A DNA stretch of 64,000 nt from the NCBI GenBank assembly GCA_027864655.1, contig JAQAZG010000008.1:62001-126000 (forward strand), read 5' to 3'. Shown one piece after another: positions 48,096 through 57,369 of this stretch. The notes under the pieces were generated by a model. It was not told the DNA's origin. It saw nothing but the letters and a program-made list of their open reading frames with translations, and made no database searches. This stretch comes from Oleispirillum naphthae. Lineage in GTDB: Bacteria > Pseudomonadota > Alphaproteobacteria > Rhodospirillales > Rhodospirillaceae. The number at the start of each line of letters is the position of its first letter. Position 1 is the stretch's first letter. Both the position numbers and the translations under genes were made by a program.

Positions 48096-49508
48096 ATGAA
48101 GCCGCAGGACATTCGCGCCCTCATGGACCAGCCCGCCTGCGCCCACAACGCCAAGGGCAAGTCCGGCTGCGCCAAGCCGAAGCCGGGCGCGGCGGCGGGC
48201 GGCTGCGCCTTCGACGGCGCGCAGATCGCGCTCTTGCCGATCGCCGACGTCGCGCACATCGTGCACGGCGCGATCGGCTGCGCGGGGTCGAGCTGGGAGA
48301 ACCGCGGCACCCGCTCCACCGGCCCCAGCCTGTATGCCACCGGCATGACCACCGACCTGACCGAGCAGGACGTGATCATGGGCCGCGGCGAGAAGCGGCT
48401 GTTCCATGCGATCAAGCAGGCGATTTCCACCTACGACCCGGCGGCGGTGTTCGTCTACGCCACGTGCATTCCGGCGTTGATCGGCGACGACATGGAGGCG
48501 GTGTGCGCCGCGGCGCAGGAGGCCTTTGCAAAGCCCGTGGTGCTGGTGGATTCCGCCGGTTTCTACGGCACCAAGCAGATGGGCAGCCGCATCGCGGGCG
48601 AGGTGATGGTGAAGCACGTGATCGGCACCCGCGAGCCGGACCCGGTGCCCGCCGCGGCGGCGCGCCCGGGCATCAAAGTCCACGACGTCAACCTGATCGG
48701 CGAATACAACATCGCGGGCGAGCTGTGGCACACCCTGCCGCTCCTGGACGAGCTGGGCATCCGCGTGCTGTGCACGCTCTCGGGCGATGCGCGCTACCGC
48801 GAGGTGCAGACCATGCACCGCGCCGAGGCGACCATGGTGGTATGTGCGCGGGCCATGGTGAACGTGGCGCGCAGCCTGGAGAAGCGCTGGGGCATTCCGT
48901 GGTTCGAGGGCAGCTTCTACGGCGTGTCCGACGTGTCCGCCGCGTTGCGCAGCTTCGCGCGGCTGATCGGCGACCCCGGCCTTGCCGCACGCACCGAGGC
49001 GCTGATCGCGCGGGAAGAGGCGAAGGCCGAGGCGGCGCTCGCCCCCTGGCGGCCGCGTCTGAAAGGCAAGCGCGTGCTGCTCTACACCGGCGGCGTGAAG
49101 TCGTGGTCCGTGGTCTCCGCGTTGCAGGACCTGGGCATCGAGGTGGTGGCCAGCGGCACCCGCAAGTCCACCGAGGAAGACAAGGCGCGCATCCGCGACC
49201 TGATGGGCGAGAACGCCGTCCTCATCGAGGAGGGCAGCGCGCCGCAACTGCTCCAGGCGGTGGCGGACTTGAAGGCCGACATGCTGATCGCGGGCGGGCG
49301 CAACCAGTACGTCTCGCTCAAGGCGCGGATACCCTTTCTCGACATCAACCAGGAGCGCGACTTCGCCTACGCCGGGTACGCGGGCATGGCGGAACTGGCG
49401 CGGCGTCTCGCGCTGTCGCTGGAAAGCCCGATCTGGAAGGCGGTGCGCTCCGCCCCGCCGTGGCGCGCCACGGCGGAGAACTCCCTGCCCAAGGAGGCCG
49501 CGGAATGA
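48096..49508 (+). CDS. nifE: FeMo-cofactor scaffold protein NifE
   Basis: 470 residues. With NifN it forms the NifEN scaffold on which NifB-co gains Mo and homocitrate. Cluster-ligand regions are [27 protein letters not shown] and the early [13 protein letters not shown] segment, parallel to NifD. ATG 48096 follows CCGGAG at nine bases; an in-frame GTG three codons earlier is less likely. It overlaps nifN by four bases and starts a seven-gene run ending with apbE. Confidence 0.97.
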   Translation: MKPQDIRALMDQPACAHNAKGKSGCAKPKPGAAAGGCAFDGAQIALLPIADVAHIVHGAIGCAGSSWENRGTRSTGPSLYATGMTTDLTEQDVIMGRGEKRLFHAIKQAISTYDPAAVFVYATCIPALIGDDMEAVCAAAQEAFAKPVVLVDSAGFYGTKQMGSRIAGEVMVKHVIGTREPDPVPAAAARPGIKVHDVNLIGEYNIAGELWHTLPLLDELGIRVLCTLSGDARYREVQTMHRAEATMVVCARAMVNVARSLEKRWGIPWFEGSFYGVSDVSAALRSFARLIGDPGLAARTEALIAREEAKAEAALAPWRPRLKGKRVLLYTGGVKSWSVVSALQDLGIEVVASGTRKSTEEDKARIRDLMGENAVLIEEGSAPQLLQAVADLKADMLIAGGRNQYVSLKARIPFLDINQERDFAYAGYAGMAELARRLALSLESPIWKAVRSAPPWRATAENSLPKEAAE

Positions 49509-50881
49509 CCGAGATCGTCAAGCGCAGGAAGGCGCTGTCCGTCAATCCGTTGAAGGCGAGCTCCACCCTCGGCGCGTGCCTGGCGATCATGGGCATCGGC
49601 CGCGCCGTGCCGATGATCCACGGCGCGCAGGGCTGCACCGCCTTCGGCAAGATCTTCTTCATCCAGCACTTTCAGGAACCGATCCCCCTACAGACCAGCG
49701 CGCTCGACCAGACCGGCACGGTGATGGGCTCCTACGACTACCTCAAGGAGGGCCTGGAGACCCTGGCGAAGAAGAAGCCCGCGCTGATCGGCGTGCCGAC
49801 CTCGGGCCTCGCCGAGGTGCAGGGCTTCGACCTCGGCATGGGGGTGCGGGAGTTCCGCGCCGCGCATCCGGAGCACGACGACGTGGTGGTGGTGCCGGTG
49901 CATGCGCCGGACTACGTGGGTTCGCTGGAAAGCGGCTTCGCCCACGCCACCGCCGAGATCATCCGCGCCACCGTGCCGGATGCGCCGGGCCGCGCCGGGG
50001 AACGGCGGCGGCAGGTGAACGTCCTGGCCGGGGCGTCGCTCACCCCCGGCGACATCGAATACCTCAAGGAGACGGTGGAGGCGTTCGGCCTGCGCCCGGT
50101 GGTGGTGCCGGATATTTCCGATTCGCTCGACGGCCACCTCGCGCCGGAGCGCTATGCGCCGCAGACCACCGGCGGCACGCCGGTTTCCGAACTCGCCACT
50201 TTGGGGCTTGCGGTGGCCACCGTCGTCGTCGGCGCGTCGATGGCGGAACCGGCGGACGAACTGCGCCGCCGCACCGGGGTGCCGGACATCCGCTTCGACC
50301 ACCTCTGCGGCCTCGATGCCGCCGACGCCCTGGTGATGACCCTGCGCGACATCTCCGGCGCCGAAGTGCCGGAGCGCCTGGACCGCCAGCGCGCGCAGTT
50401 CCTCGACGCGATGCTCGACACCCACTTCATGATGGGTTTTTCCCGCGTTGCGGTGGCCGCCGAGGCCGACCTGCTGGTGGGGTTGGCGGCGCTGCTGCAC
50501 GGCACCGGGGCGGAGGTTTCCGCTGCGGTGGCCCCGGCCTATGCGCCGGTGCTCACCCGCTCCGGCCTCGCGGCGGTGCGGATCGGCGACCTGGAGGACC
50601 TGGAGACCGCAGCGCGGGAAACCGCCGCCGAGGTGCTGATCACCAATTCCCACGGCGTCGCGGTGGCGGAGCGTCTGGGCATTCCGCTGTTCCGCGCGGG
50701 CTTTCCGCAGTTCCACTGGTTCGGCGGCTTCGCCAAGGCGTGGATCGGCTATCGCGGCGGGCGGCAGGCGCTGTTCGACCTCGCCAATATTCTCACCGCG
50801 CTGGAACGCGGCGACCTCCACCCCTACCGCTCGATCTACGGGCAGAAACCGGAATATCGGGCGGAGGCCAGGACCGCATGA
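49505..50881 (+). CDS. nifN: FeMo-cofactor scaffold protein NifN
   Basis: 458 residues, the NifK-like partner of NifE. Marks include the [15 protein letters not shown] start, [18 protein letters not shown] carrying a cluster Cys, and the NifN-type [27 protein letters not shown] end. As usual for NifN it has fewer cluster cysteines than NifK. It overlaps nifE and nifX by four bases each, consistent with coupled translation of a complex. Confidence 0.96.
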   Translation: MTEIVKRRKALSVNPLKASSTLGACLAIMGIGRAVPMIHGAQGCTAFGKIFFIQHFQEPIPLQTSALDQTGTVMGSYDYLKEGLETLAKKKPALIGVPTSGLAEVQGFDLGMGVREFRAAHPEHDDVVVVPVHAPDYVGSLESGFAHATAEIIRATVPDAPGRAGERRRQVNVLAGASLTPGDIEYLKETVEAFGLRPVVVPDISDSLDGHLAPERYAPQTTGGTPVSELATLGLAVATVVVGASMAEPADELRRRTGVPDIRFDHLCGLDAADALVMTLRDISGAEVPERLDRQRAQFLDAMLDTHFMMGFSRVAVAAEADLLVGLAALLHGTGAEVSAAVAPAYAPVLTRSGLAAVRIGDLEDLETAARETAAEVLITNSHGVAVAERLGIPLFRAGFPQFHWFGGFAKAWIGYRGGRQALFDLANILTALERGDLHPYRSIYGQKPEYRAEARTA

Positions 50882-51363
50882 GCCCGCCCGCCGCCACCCA
50901 CCTGGCCGTCGTGCCGCCGCCCGAGGTTCCGGAGTCCGCCGGCACCGCGCTGCGCGTCGCCTTCGCCACCGGCGACCGCCGCCACGTGGACCAGCACTTC
51001 GGCTCGGCGGAAGGGTTTTCGGTCTACCTCGTCACCGCGTCGGGCCACGCCTTCGCCGAGGCGGTGCGGTTTTCCGCCGCGGAAGAGGACGGCAACGAGG
51101 ACAAGCTCGCCGAGCGCATCGCGGCGCTGGAAGGCTGCGCCGCGGTCTACGTGCAGGCGGTGGGCAGCTCGGCGATTCAGCGCCTCCTCGCCGCGGGGGT
51201 GCAGCCGCTGAAAGTGATGCCGGGGCTGCCGATCGCCGATGCGATCGCCGGTCTGCGCAAGGAAATCGCCGCGATGAGCGCGCCATGGATTGTGCGCGCG
51301 CTCAAGGTGCGCAAGGATCCCTCCCGTTTCGAAGCCATGACTGCGGAGGAGTGGGATGAGTGA
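50878..51363 (+). CDS. nifX: FeMo-cofactor carrier NifX
   Basis: 161 residues. The NifX/dinitrogenase-iron-molybdenum cofactor fold: LRVAFATGDRRHVDQHFGSAEGFSVY, a CAAVYVQAVGSSAIQRLLAAGV core and the AIAGLRKEI helix. It binds NifB-co or a FeMo-co precursor in transit to NifEN. A short Pro-rich N-terminus precedes the domain. It overlaps nifN by four bases and the next gene by eight. Confidence 0.95.
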   Translation: MSPPAATHLAVVPPPEVPESAGTALRVAFATGDRRHVDQHFGSAEGFSVYLVTASGHAFAEAVRFSAAEEDGNEDKLAERIAALEGCAAVYVQAVGSSAIQRLLAAGVQPLKVMPGLPIADAIAGLRKEIAAMSAPWIVRALKVRKDPSRFEAMTAEEWDE

Positions 51364-51841
51364 TGGGAGGGTGCCGCCACCGGGGCGACAGGACGCCCCG
51401 GTGGCGGAACGCCCGGTTCGGGTGGAGTCCCTGGAGGGGGGCTTCGCCTGGGTGGTCGCCGACCGCGCGGGCGGCTGTTCCGGCTGTCCGGAGAAGGGCG
51501 GCTGCGGGCATGCCGCGCTGCTGGGGGAGGCTCCGCCGATCCGCCTCAAGGTGGACAACCGGCTGAACGCGAAGCCCGGCGAGTGGGTGGCCATCGGCCT
51601 GCCGTCGTCCGGGTTGATCGCCTCTTTCGGCGTGGCCTACGGGCTGCCGGTGCTGGGCTTCCTGGCGGGAACGCTGGCGGGCTCCGCCTTCGGCGGCACC
51701 GCGGCGGCGATGCTGGGCGGGGCGTGCGGACTGGGATTGGCGTTTCTCGCCGGACGCCGCCTGTGTGCGGCGGGACGCGGCCGGACGGCGCCGGAGATGT
51801 TGCGTAAGGTGCCGCCGCCCGCCGGGCCCTGCGGCACGTAA
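51356..51841 (+). CDS. RseC/MucC-family membrane protein in the nif operon
   Basis: 161 residues. The N-terminal domain carries the RseC cysteine set Cys41/44/50 (GGCSGCPEKGGCG), and two membrane helices follow (about 85-105 and 110-130). RseC relatives help Rsx/Rnf reduce SoxR or act in sigma-E control. Inside nifENX with an rnf operon in the same cluster, a role with the Rnf electron path is plausible but inferred. It overlaps nifX by eight bases. Confidence 0.85.
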   Translation: MSDGRVPPPGRQDAPVAERPVRVESLEGGFAWVVADRAGGCSGCPEKGGCGHAALLGEAPPIRLKVDNRLNAKPGEWVAIGLPSSGLIASFGVAYGLPVLGFLAGTLAGSAFGGTAAAMLGGACGLGLAFLAGRRLCAAGRGRTAPEMLRKVPPPAGPCGT

Positions 51842-51868
51842 CCGGAGAACCAGGAGAAGGGGACGGGA

Positions 51869-52345
51869 ATGGTTGTGAAGGACGATTGCGTGATCGCCGC
51901 GGACGACCCGGTGCTCAAGACCGCCTTTGCGGCGGAGATGCTGCGCCAGATGCGGGCGATCGACCGCTACGGCGTGCAGGACGGCTGGCCGCTGCACAAG
52001 GTTCTGGACCCGTTCGTGCTCACCATCGAGCGCCGCCGCGAGATGCCGGTGATCGGCGACCCGGACGAGGACGTGGTGGCCCGCGTGCGCGCCTTCTACA
52101 ACGGCATCGCCGCGATGATCGAGCAGGAGTGCGGCCTCATCGCGGTGCCGCTGGTCTCGCTGACGCACGAGGGCTTCGGCCGCGCGCTGATCACCGTGGG
52201 CAAGCTGGTGGTGACGGACAAGACGCTGCGCGACGTCCACCGCTTCGGCTTCCTCAGCCTCTCCAAGATGAAGGACGAGGCGGACAAGCACCTCTCCGTC
52301 GCGCTGGCCCTGGTCGGCCGGTTCCCCGCCGTCGCGGGGCTGTAA
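51869..52345 (+). CDS. NifX-associated protein (DUF269)
   Basis: 158 residues matching the NifX-associated family by its whole-length pattern: LKTAFAAEMLRQMRAIDRYG, DPFVLTIERRREMPVIGDPD and GFGRALITVGKLVVTDKTLRDVHRFGF. It is found after nifX in most Mo-nitrogenase clusters and its function is unknown. AGGAGAAGGGG precedes ATG 51869. The DUF683 gene that often follows is absent here. Confidence 0.93.
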   Translation: MVVKDDCVIAADDPVLKTAFAAEMLRQMRAIDRYGVQDGWPLHKVLDPFVLTIERRREMPVIGDPDEDVVARVRAFYNGIAAMIEQECGLIAVPLVSLTHEGFGRALITVGKLVVTDKTLRDVHRFGFLSLSKMKDEADKHLSVALALVGRFPAVAGL

Positions 52346-52376
52346 CCGCACCCACCCAAGCAGGAAGGACCATCTC

Positions 52377-52655
52377 ATGGCCAACATCATGGGAACGACG
52401 CGCGGCGGCACGCCGTGGGAACCGCAATTCATCGTCGCGATCGACCAGACCCTCTGCATCGGCTGCGGCCGCTGCTACAAGACCTGCGCGCGCGACGTGC
52501 TGGAGCTGATCGAGCGCGAAGGCGACGACGACGACCTGGACGACGATCAGGCGATGGTGATGAGCGTCAAGAACGCCATGGACTGCATCGGCTGCGAGGC
52601 GTGCGGCAAGGTCTGCTCCAAGAAGGCGATCGCCCACGCCCCCGCCGCGCTGTAA
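52377..52655 (+). CDS. fdxB: Nif-specific ferredoxin III (FdxB)
   Basis: 92 residues with two [4Fe-4S] motifs: Cys27/30/33/37 and Cys70/73/76/80. An Asp-rich acidic loop (about 48-58) lies between them and a short N-terminal extension precedes (GTPWEPQFIVAID). This is the usual partner of nifENX and DUF269. It may donate electrons to cofactor assembly or nitrogenase. Confidence 0.93.
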   Translation: MANIMGTTRGGTPWEPQFIVAIDQTLCIGCGRCYKTCARDVLELIEREGDDDDLDDDQAMVMSVKNAMDCIGCEACGKVCSKKAIAHAPAAL

Positions 52656-52729
52656 GGGCTGCGCCTTGCCCGCCCGGACCGCCGGGGGATAGACTGTTCG
52701 CCCTTTCCACGAAAACGGAGCGACGGGCG

Positions 52730-53764
52730 ATGAAACCTGCGGGCCTGGCGGCGGTGCTTCTGCTGCTTGCCGGATGCGGCGATGCGACCACCGAGTACAA
52801 GACCTCGGAATACGTCTTCGGCACCCTCGTCGAGGTCACCGTGCGCGGCGTCGCGGAGGAAAAGGCCCGCGCCGCCGTGGCCGCGGTGAGCGAGGGCTTC
52901 CGCCGCATGCACAAGGACTGGCACGCCTGGAAGCCGGGCGGCGAACTGATGACCCTCAACGCCGCGTGCAAGACCGGCGCGGCGGTGACGCTCTCCGACT
53001 TCACCCTCGACCAGATCAAGGCGGCGAAAACCTATTACGCGCAGAGCGACGGCCTGTTCGACGCCGCGGTGGGCGAGATCGTCGGCGCGTGGGGCTTCCA
53101 TGCCGACGAGCCGCCGAAGGGCCGCATCCCGCCGCTCGCAACCATCCGCGCGCTCGCCGCGGCGCACCCCGGCATGGACGACATTCATATCGACGGCCAC
53201 ACCGTCACCTGCGCCAACCCTGCGGCGGGGCTGGACTTCGGCGGCTTCGCCAAGGGCGCGGCGGTGGACTGGGCGCTGGCGGAGATGAAGAAACGCGGCA
53301 TCGCCAACGCGGTGATCAGCGCGGGCGGCAACGTCGGCGCGATGGGCAGCCACGGCGACCGCCCGTGGCGCATCGGCATCCGCGACCCGAAGAAATGGGG
53401 CGTCATCGCCTCGGTCGATCTCGAACCGGACGAGAGCGTCTATACCTCCGGCAACTACGAACGCTTCCGCGAGTGGGAGGGGGTGCGCTACTCCCACATC
53501 ATCGACCCGCGCACCGGCATGCCGGTGGACCATATCCTCTCCACCACGGTGATCGCGGAAAACGGCTCGCTCGCCGATGCCGCCTCCACCGCACTCACCG
53601 TCGCCGGAATGCGGGACTGGCCGCGCATCGCCAAACGCATGGGCATCACCCGCGTCCTCATGGTGGACGATAGCGGAACCATCGCCGCCAGCCCGGACAT
53701 GGCGAAACGCCTGATCTTCCCCGAGGGACAGAAACCCAATCTGGTGATCCGCCCCATCGAGTGA
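52730..53764 (+). CDS. apbE: FAD:protein FMN transferase ApbE
   Basis: 344 residues, a lipoprotein: signal with lipobox LLAGC near residue 15. The ApbE domain has VFGTLVEVTV, DFGGFAKGAAVDWALAEMKKRG (Mg/FAD region), ISAGGNVGAMG, and SHIIDPRTGMPV. The enzyme splits FAD and attaches FMN to Thr of RnfD and RnfG in the periplasm. Its place in a nif operon fits maturation of the rnf1-type complex encoded at 10.9-16.3 kb. It follows fdxB by 74 bases. Confidence 0.93.
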   Translation: MKPAGLAAVLLLLAGCGDATTEYKTSEYVFGTLVEVTVRGVAEEKARAAVAAVSEGFRRMHKDWHAWKPGGELMTLNAACKTGAAVTLSDFTLDQIKAAKTYYAQSDGLFDAAVGEIVGAWGFHADEPPKGRIPPLATIRALAAAHPGMDDIHIDGHTVTCANPAAGLDFGGFAKGAAVDWALAEMKKRGIANAVISAGGNVGAMGSHGDRPWRIGIRDPKKWGVIASVDLEPDESVYTSGNYERFREWEGVRYSHIIDPRTGMPVDHILSTTVIAENGSLADAASTALTVAGMRDWPRIAKRMGITRVLMVDDSGTIAASPDMAKRLIFPEGQKPNLVIRPIE

Positions 53765-53767
53765 TCC

Positions 53768-53783
53768 TGTCGGGTTTGCGACA
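53768..53783 (+). promoter_or_regulatory. NifA upstream activator sequence of iscA
   Basis: Perfect TGT-N10-ACA (TGTCGGGTTTGCGACA) four bases after the apbE stop. It is 183 bases from the iscA -24 element, with repeat copy I filling the space between. Confidence 0.7.
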
Positions 53784-53784
53784 C

Positions 53785-53965
53785 AAAGCAGGGGCTATGC
53801 CCCTGCACCCCACGAAGGGCCGGGAGGCCCTTCGATCCCCCCTTGTTTTGCCGCGAAGCGGCGGAAATTTGGGATGATTCCATAAGGGATTGCGCTTCGC
53901 GCGAAAAATAAAGAAGGGTCCGGGAATTCCTTCCCGGGCGGGGTCCGGGGCGGCAGCCCCGGCTC
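53785..53965. repeat. Modular hairpin repeat, copy I (between NifA site and iscA promoter)
   Basis: It starts two bases after the NifA site: CAGGGGCTATGCCCCTG, GAAGGGCC/GGCCCTTC and TTGTTTTGCCGCGAAGCGGC. Then come ATTGCGCTTCGCGCGAAAAA, GGGTCCGGGAATTCCTTCCCGG and GGGGCGGCAGCCCCGG. It ends exactly where the sigma-54 element begins. Confidence 0.85.
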
Positions 53966-53981
53966 TGGCACGCCGCTTGCG
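53966..53981 (+). promoter_or_regulatory. Sigma-54 promoter of iscA-nfu(-nifS)
   Basis: TGGCAC-GCCGC-TTGCG, a full -24/-12 match with correct spacing, 43 bases before the iscA ATG. Confidence 0.82.
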
Positions 53982-54024
53982 CAGCACCTCCCCGAAACGC
54001 TCTTCGAGCCGAGGGAGGCGCAGG

Positions 54025-54360
54025 ATGATGATCATGACCGAAATCGCCCGCGACAAGATCGCGGAGCTTCTTTCCCCGATGCCGCAGGGCGGCGTGCGGG
54101 TGGAGGCGATCCTCGGCGGCTGCGCGGGCATCCGCTACGTGCTCGGCTTCGCCGCCGCGCCCGCGCCGGGCGACATCGTGGTGCGCGACGGCGGCGCGGC
54201 GCTCTTCGTCGATGCGGCGAGCGCGCCGAGCCTAACGGGCACGGTGGTGGACTTCGTCGCCGATGTGGGCGGCGGCGGCTTCACCTTCGACAATCCCAAC
54301 GCCGTCGGCCGTTGCAGTTGCAGCGACCCCGACGCCCCGTGCGCGAGGGCGGCATCATGA
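54025..54360 (+). CDS. Nif-associated A-type iron-sulfur carrier (IscA/HesB)
   Basis: 111 residues. The A-type carrier fold with its three conserved cysteines: Cys33 (GGCAGIRY) and Cys97/Cys99 (RCSCS). It carries iron or [Fe-S] clusters to nitrogenase proteins. GGAGG lies six bases before ATG 54025; ATG 54028 and 54034 are alternatives. The stop overlaps the next gene (ATGA). It is directly behind a NifA/sigma-54 control region. Confidence 0.9.
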   Translation: MMIMTEIARDKIAELLSPMPQGGVRVEAILGGCAGIRYVLGFAAAPAPGDIVVRDGGAALFVDAASAPSLTGTVVDFVADVGGGGFTFDNPNAVGRCSCSDPDAPCARAAS

Positions 54361-54662
54361 CGGTGCTCGCGGCGGCGCTGCCCGGCATCGCGGACAGCGG
54401 GACACACGCCATGACCGAAGCGGAACGCCTGGAGCTGATCGAACGCACCATCGCGGAGATCCGCCCGCGCGTCGCCCGCGACGGCGGCGGCATCGAACTC
54501 GTCGCGGTGCGCGGCCGCGACGTCTACGTGAAGATGAGCGGCGCCTGCGTCGGCTGCCAACTCGCCTCCCTCACCCTCGGCGGCGTGCAGCAACGCCTGA
54601 TGGCCGCACTCAAGCAGATCGTCCGAGTGCTCCCCGCCGAACTGCTGAAGCCGGACGCATGA
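54357..54662 (+). CDS. NifU C-terminal-domain (Nfu-type) iron-sulfur scaffold
   Basis: 101 residues, corresponding only to the C-terminal Nfu domain of NifU: IRPRVARDGGGIELVAVRG and GACVGCQLASLTL with Cys64/Cys67. It assembles a [4Fe-4S] cluster between two subunits for transfer to NifH. The IscU-like and central [2Fe-2S] domains of full NifU are absent from this window, so Nif cluster scaffolding may rest on separate proteins. It overlaps iscA by four bases. Confidence 0.92.
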   Translation: MTVLAAALPGIADSGTHAMTEAERLELIERTIAEIRPRVARDGGGIELVAVRGRDVYVKMSGACVGCQLASLTLGGVQQRLMAALKQIVRVLPAELLKPDA

Positions 54663-54671
54663 GGCCAGGGC

Positions 54672-54860
54672 AAAAAACCAAAACTTTGCGAGGGGACTCG
54701 GTCCCCTCGCGCACCCCATGACTTTCGGTTTTTGCGCGGAGCGCGATAGAGCCGTGGCGCGGTGTGACGGTCGATAGCCGCTGCGCGGCGAAAACAAGTC
54801 AGGGGGTCCGGGGACCGAGTCCCCGGCGGGTCCAGGGCGGAGCCCTGGCCTGGTTTTTAC
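54672..54860. repeat. Modular hairpin repeat, copy J (nfu/nifS junction)
   Basis: Full unit: AAAACTTTGCG, GCGAGGGGA/TCCCCTCGC, CCCCATGACTTT. The core has GCGCGGAGCGC, GGCGCGGTGTGACGG and GCCGCTGCGCGGCGAAAA. The final arm has CCGGGGACC/GGTCCCCGG and CCAGGGCGGAGCCCTGG, ending CCTGGTTTTTAC. The nifS ribosome site follows at once. Confidence 0.88.
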
Positions 54861-54873
54861 GGAGGAGGCGGCG

Positions 54874-56052
54874 ATGGCGGCGATCTATCTGGACAACAAC
54901 GCGACGACGCGGGTGGACCCGCGGGTGGTGGAGGCGATGCTGCCGTTTTTGACCGAGCATTACGGCAACGCCTCGTCGCGGCATGGTTTCGGCGCGGTGG
55001 CGGCGGCGGCTGTGCGCGCGGCGCGGCGGCAGGTTCAGGGTTTGATCGGCGCGTCGCATGAGAGTGAGGTGATCTTCACCTCCGGCGGCAGCGAGTCCGA
55101 CGCCACGGCGATTCTGTCGGCGGTGCGCGCGCATCCGGGCCGCCGGGCGATCGTCACCTCGGCGGTGGAGCATGCGGCGGTGCAGGCCGCCTGCCGCGAC
55201 CTGGAGAAGGAAGGCTACGAGATCCGCGAGATCGGCGTGGACGGCGAGGGGCGGCTGGATGTGGCGGCCTATGCCGCGGCGCTGGGGCCGGACGTGGCCT
55301 TGGCCACGCTGATGTGGGCGAACAACGAGACCGGCGCGGTGTTCCCGATTGCCGAGTTGGCGGCGATGGCGCATGCGGCGGGGGTTGTGTTCCACACCGA
55401 TGCGGTGCAGGCGGGCGGCAAGGCGGCGATCGACGTGGCGGCGGCGGGGGTGGACATGCTGTCGCTCTCCGGCCACAAGCTGCATGCCCCCAAGGGCATC
55501 GGCGTTCTGTACCTGCGCCGCGGCACGCGGTTCCGCCCGCTCTTGCGCGGCGGACATCAGGAGAAGGGCCGCCGCGCGGGCACCGAGAACGTGCCTGCCA
55601 TCGTCGCCCTCGGTGCGGCGGCGGATTTGGCGCGGCGCGGCCTCGCGGCGGAGGCTTCGAGCATCGCCGCCTTGCGCGATGCGTTGCAGGCGGGGGTGTG
55701 CGCCGCGGCGCCGGGCGCGTGGGCGCTGGCCGCGGCGGCGGAGCGCCTGCCCAATACGTTGGCCGTGGTGTTCCCCGAGATCGAGGGCGAGGCGATGCTG
55801 GCGCATCTCGACCGCAAGGGCATTGCCGCCTCCGGCGGCTCGGCGTGCAGCGCCGGGTCGATGACCGCTTCGCACGTGCCGTTGGCGATGGGGCTTTCCC
55901 CCACCCTGGCGCGGGGGATGATCCGTTTTTCCCTGTCGCGGGAGACCACGGCGGCGGAGATCGCCTTCACCGTCGCGGCGGTGGGCGAGGCCGCGGCGCG
56001 GATTTCGCGCGGCGGCGCGGCGCCCGCGCGCGCGGCGGCTGCCTACGTTTGA
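54874..56052 (+). CDS. nifS: Cysteine desulfurase NifS
   Basis: 392 residues. PLP enzyme that takes sulfur from cysteine for cluster assembly. YLDNNATTRVDP opens the chain, His100 (AVEHAAV) stacks on PLP, Lys202 (SGHKLHAPKG) binds it and Cys325 (GSACSAGS) carries the persulfide. GGAGGAGG precedes the ATG. No promoter was seen between repeat J and the gene, so it probably depends on the iscA promoter through the repeat. Confidence 0.97.
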   Translation: MAAIYLDNNATTRVDPRVVEAMLPFLTEHYGNASSRHGFGAVAAAAVRAARRQVQGLIGASHESEVIFTSGGSESDATAILSAVRAHPGRRAIVTSAVEHAAVQAACRDLEKEGYEIREIGVDGEGRLDVAAYAAALGPDVALATLMWANNETGAVFPIAELAAMAHAAGVVFHTDAVQAGGKAAIDVAAAGVDMLSLSGHKLHAPKGIGVLYLRRGTRFRPLLRGGHQEKGRRAGTENVPAIVALGAAADLARRGLAAEASSIAALRDALQAGVCAAAPGAWALAAAAERLPNTLAVVFPEIEGEAMLAHLDRKGIAASGGSACSAGSMTASHVPLAMGLSPTLARGMIRFSLSRETTAAEIAFTVAAVGEAAARISRGGAAPARAAAAYV

Positions 56053-56087
56053 GGCAAGCGCCGCCCGCGCCGCACGCGGCGGGTCAT

Positions 56088-56103
56088 TGTCGTAAATGCG
56101 ACA
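56088..56103 (+). promoter_or_regulatory. NifA upstream activator sequence of nifV
   Basis: Perfect TGT-N10-ACA (TGTCGTAAATGCGACA), itself an almost complete palindrome, 56 bases before the nifV -24 element. Confidence 0.78.
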
Positions 56104-56158
56104 AACGGATGTCCGCCTCAACGCCTTGATTCGCTTTGAAAAGAGTCGTTTCTCCAGG

Positions 56159-56174
56159 TGGCATGGCGGTTGCG
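56159..56174 (+). promoter_or_regulatory. Sigma-54 promoter of nifVWZM
   Basis: TGGCAT-GGCGG-TTGCG; the 15 bases TGGCATGGCGGTTGC are the same as in the nifE promoter. It lies 38 bases before the nifV ATG. Confidence 0.83.
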
Positions 56175-56211
56175 ACCGCATCACCGGACGGGTTCATGGA
56201 GGATGGTCCGC

Positions 56212-57357
56212 ATGAAGCGAGGCTGGTTCGGCATCAACGACACGACCCTGCGCGACGGCGAGCAATCGGCGGGCGTCGCCTTCTCCTTCGAGGAGAAGGT
56301 GCTGATCGCCCAGATGCTCGACAGCATCGGCGTGCCCGGGCTGGAGATCGGCATTCCGGTGATGGGGCCGGAGGAGCGCGACGCGATCCGCACCATCGCC
56401 TCCCTCGGCCTGAAGGCGGAGCTGATGGCGTGGTGCCGGATGTGCGACGCCGACCTGCGCGCCGCCTCGGCCTTGAACCTCACCTTCCTCGACCTTTCGC
56501 TCTCGATGTCCGACCAGCACATCGAGAGGAAGCTGAAGCGCAGCCGCGCCTGGGTGCTCGAAACCATCGCCAACATGGTGCCGAAGGCGCTGGACCGCGG
56601 CTTCTCGGTGTGCGTCGGCGGCGAGGATTCCTCCCGCGCCGACCCGGACTTTCTCTGCCGGGTGCTGGAAACCGCGGAGAAGGCGGGCGCGCGGCGCTTC
56701 CGCTTCGCCGATACGCTGGGCATTCTCGAACCCTTCGGCACGCGGCGGATCTTCGAAACCCTGCGCGCCGCTTCCGGCCTGGAACTGGAGATGCACGCCC
56801 ACGACGACCTCGGGCTCGCCACCGCCAACACCATCGCCGCGGCGTTGGGCGGCGCGACCCACGCCAACACCACGGTGCACGGCCTCGGCGAGCGCGCCGG
56901 CAACGCGCCGCTGGAAGAGGTGGCGATGGGCCTTTCGCGCCTGCACGGCATCGACACCGGCGTCGATCTCTCCCGCTACATGGAGGTCTCCAAGCTGGTG
57001 GCCGCCGCCTCGGGCCGCCCGGTGCCGTGGAACAAGAGCCTGGTCGGCGAGGGCGCCTTCGCCCACGAGGCGGGCATTCACGTCGATGGCCTGCTCAAGG
57101 ACCCGCTCAACTATCAGGCGGTGGACCCGGCGGAAATCGGCCGCGCCCATCGCTTCGTGCTCGGCAAGCACTCCGGCGCGCATGCGGTGCGCCAGGCCTA
57201 CGAGCGCCTGGGCATCGGCCTCAGCCCCTTGCAGGAACAGGCGATCCTGGCGCAGGTGCGCAGCTTCGCCACCCGCACCAAGACCATCCCGGCGGAGGCC
57301 GACCTGCTGCGCTTCTACGCGGCGGTCACGGTTCCGGCCCCGCAGGCGGCGGAATAG
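56212..57357 (+). CDS. nifV: Homocitrate synthase NifV
   Basis: 381 residues. It condenses acetyl-CoA and 2-oxoglutarate into homocitrate, the organic ligand of FeMo-co. Motifs: [15 protein letters not shown] (9-23), [15 protein letters not shown] with metal-binding His, [14 protein letters not shown] and [14 protein letters not shown] lies nine bases before ATG 56212; an ATG three codons upstream touches the site and is less likely. It leads nifVWZM from its own NifA/sigma-54 region. Confidence 0.97.
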   Translation: MKRGWFGINDTTLRDGEQSAGVAFSFEEKVLIAQMLDSIGVPGLEIGIPVMGPEERDAIRTIASLGLKAELMAWCRMCDADLRAASALNLTFLDLSLSMSDQHIERKLKRSRAWVLETIANMVPKALDRGFSVCVGGEDSSRADPDFLCRVLETAEKAGARRFRFADTLGILEPFGTRRIFETLRAASGLELEMHAHDDLGLATANTIAAALGGATHANTTVHGLGERAGNAPLEEVAMGLSRLHGIDTGVDLSRYMEVSKLVAAASGRPVPWNKSLVGEGAFAHEAGIHVDGLLKDPLNYQAVDPAEIGRAHRFVLGKHSGAHAVRQAYERLGIGLSPLQEQAILAQVRSFATRTKTIPAEADLLRFYAAVTVPAPQAAE

Positions 57358-57369
57358 GAGGACGCGGCG

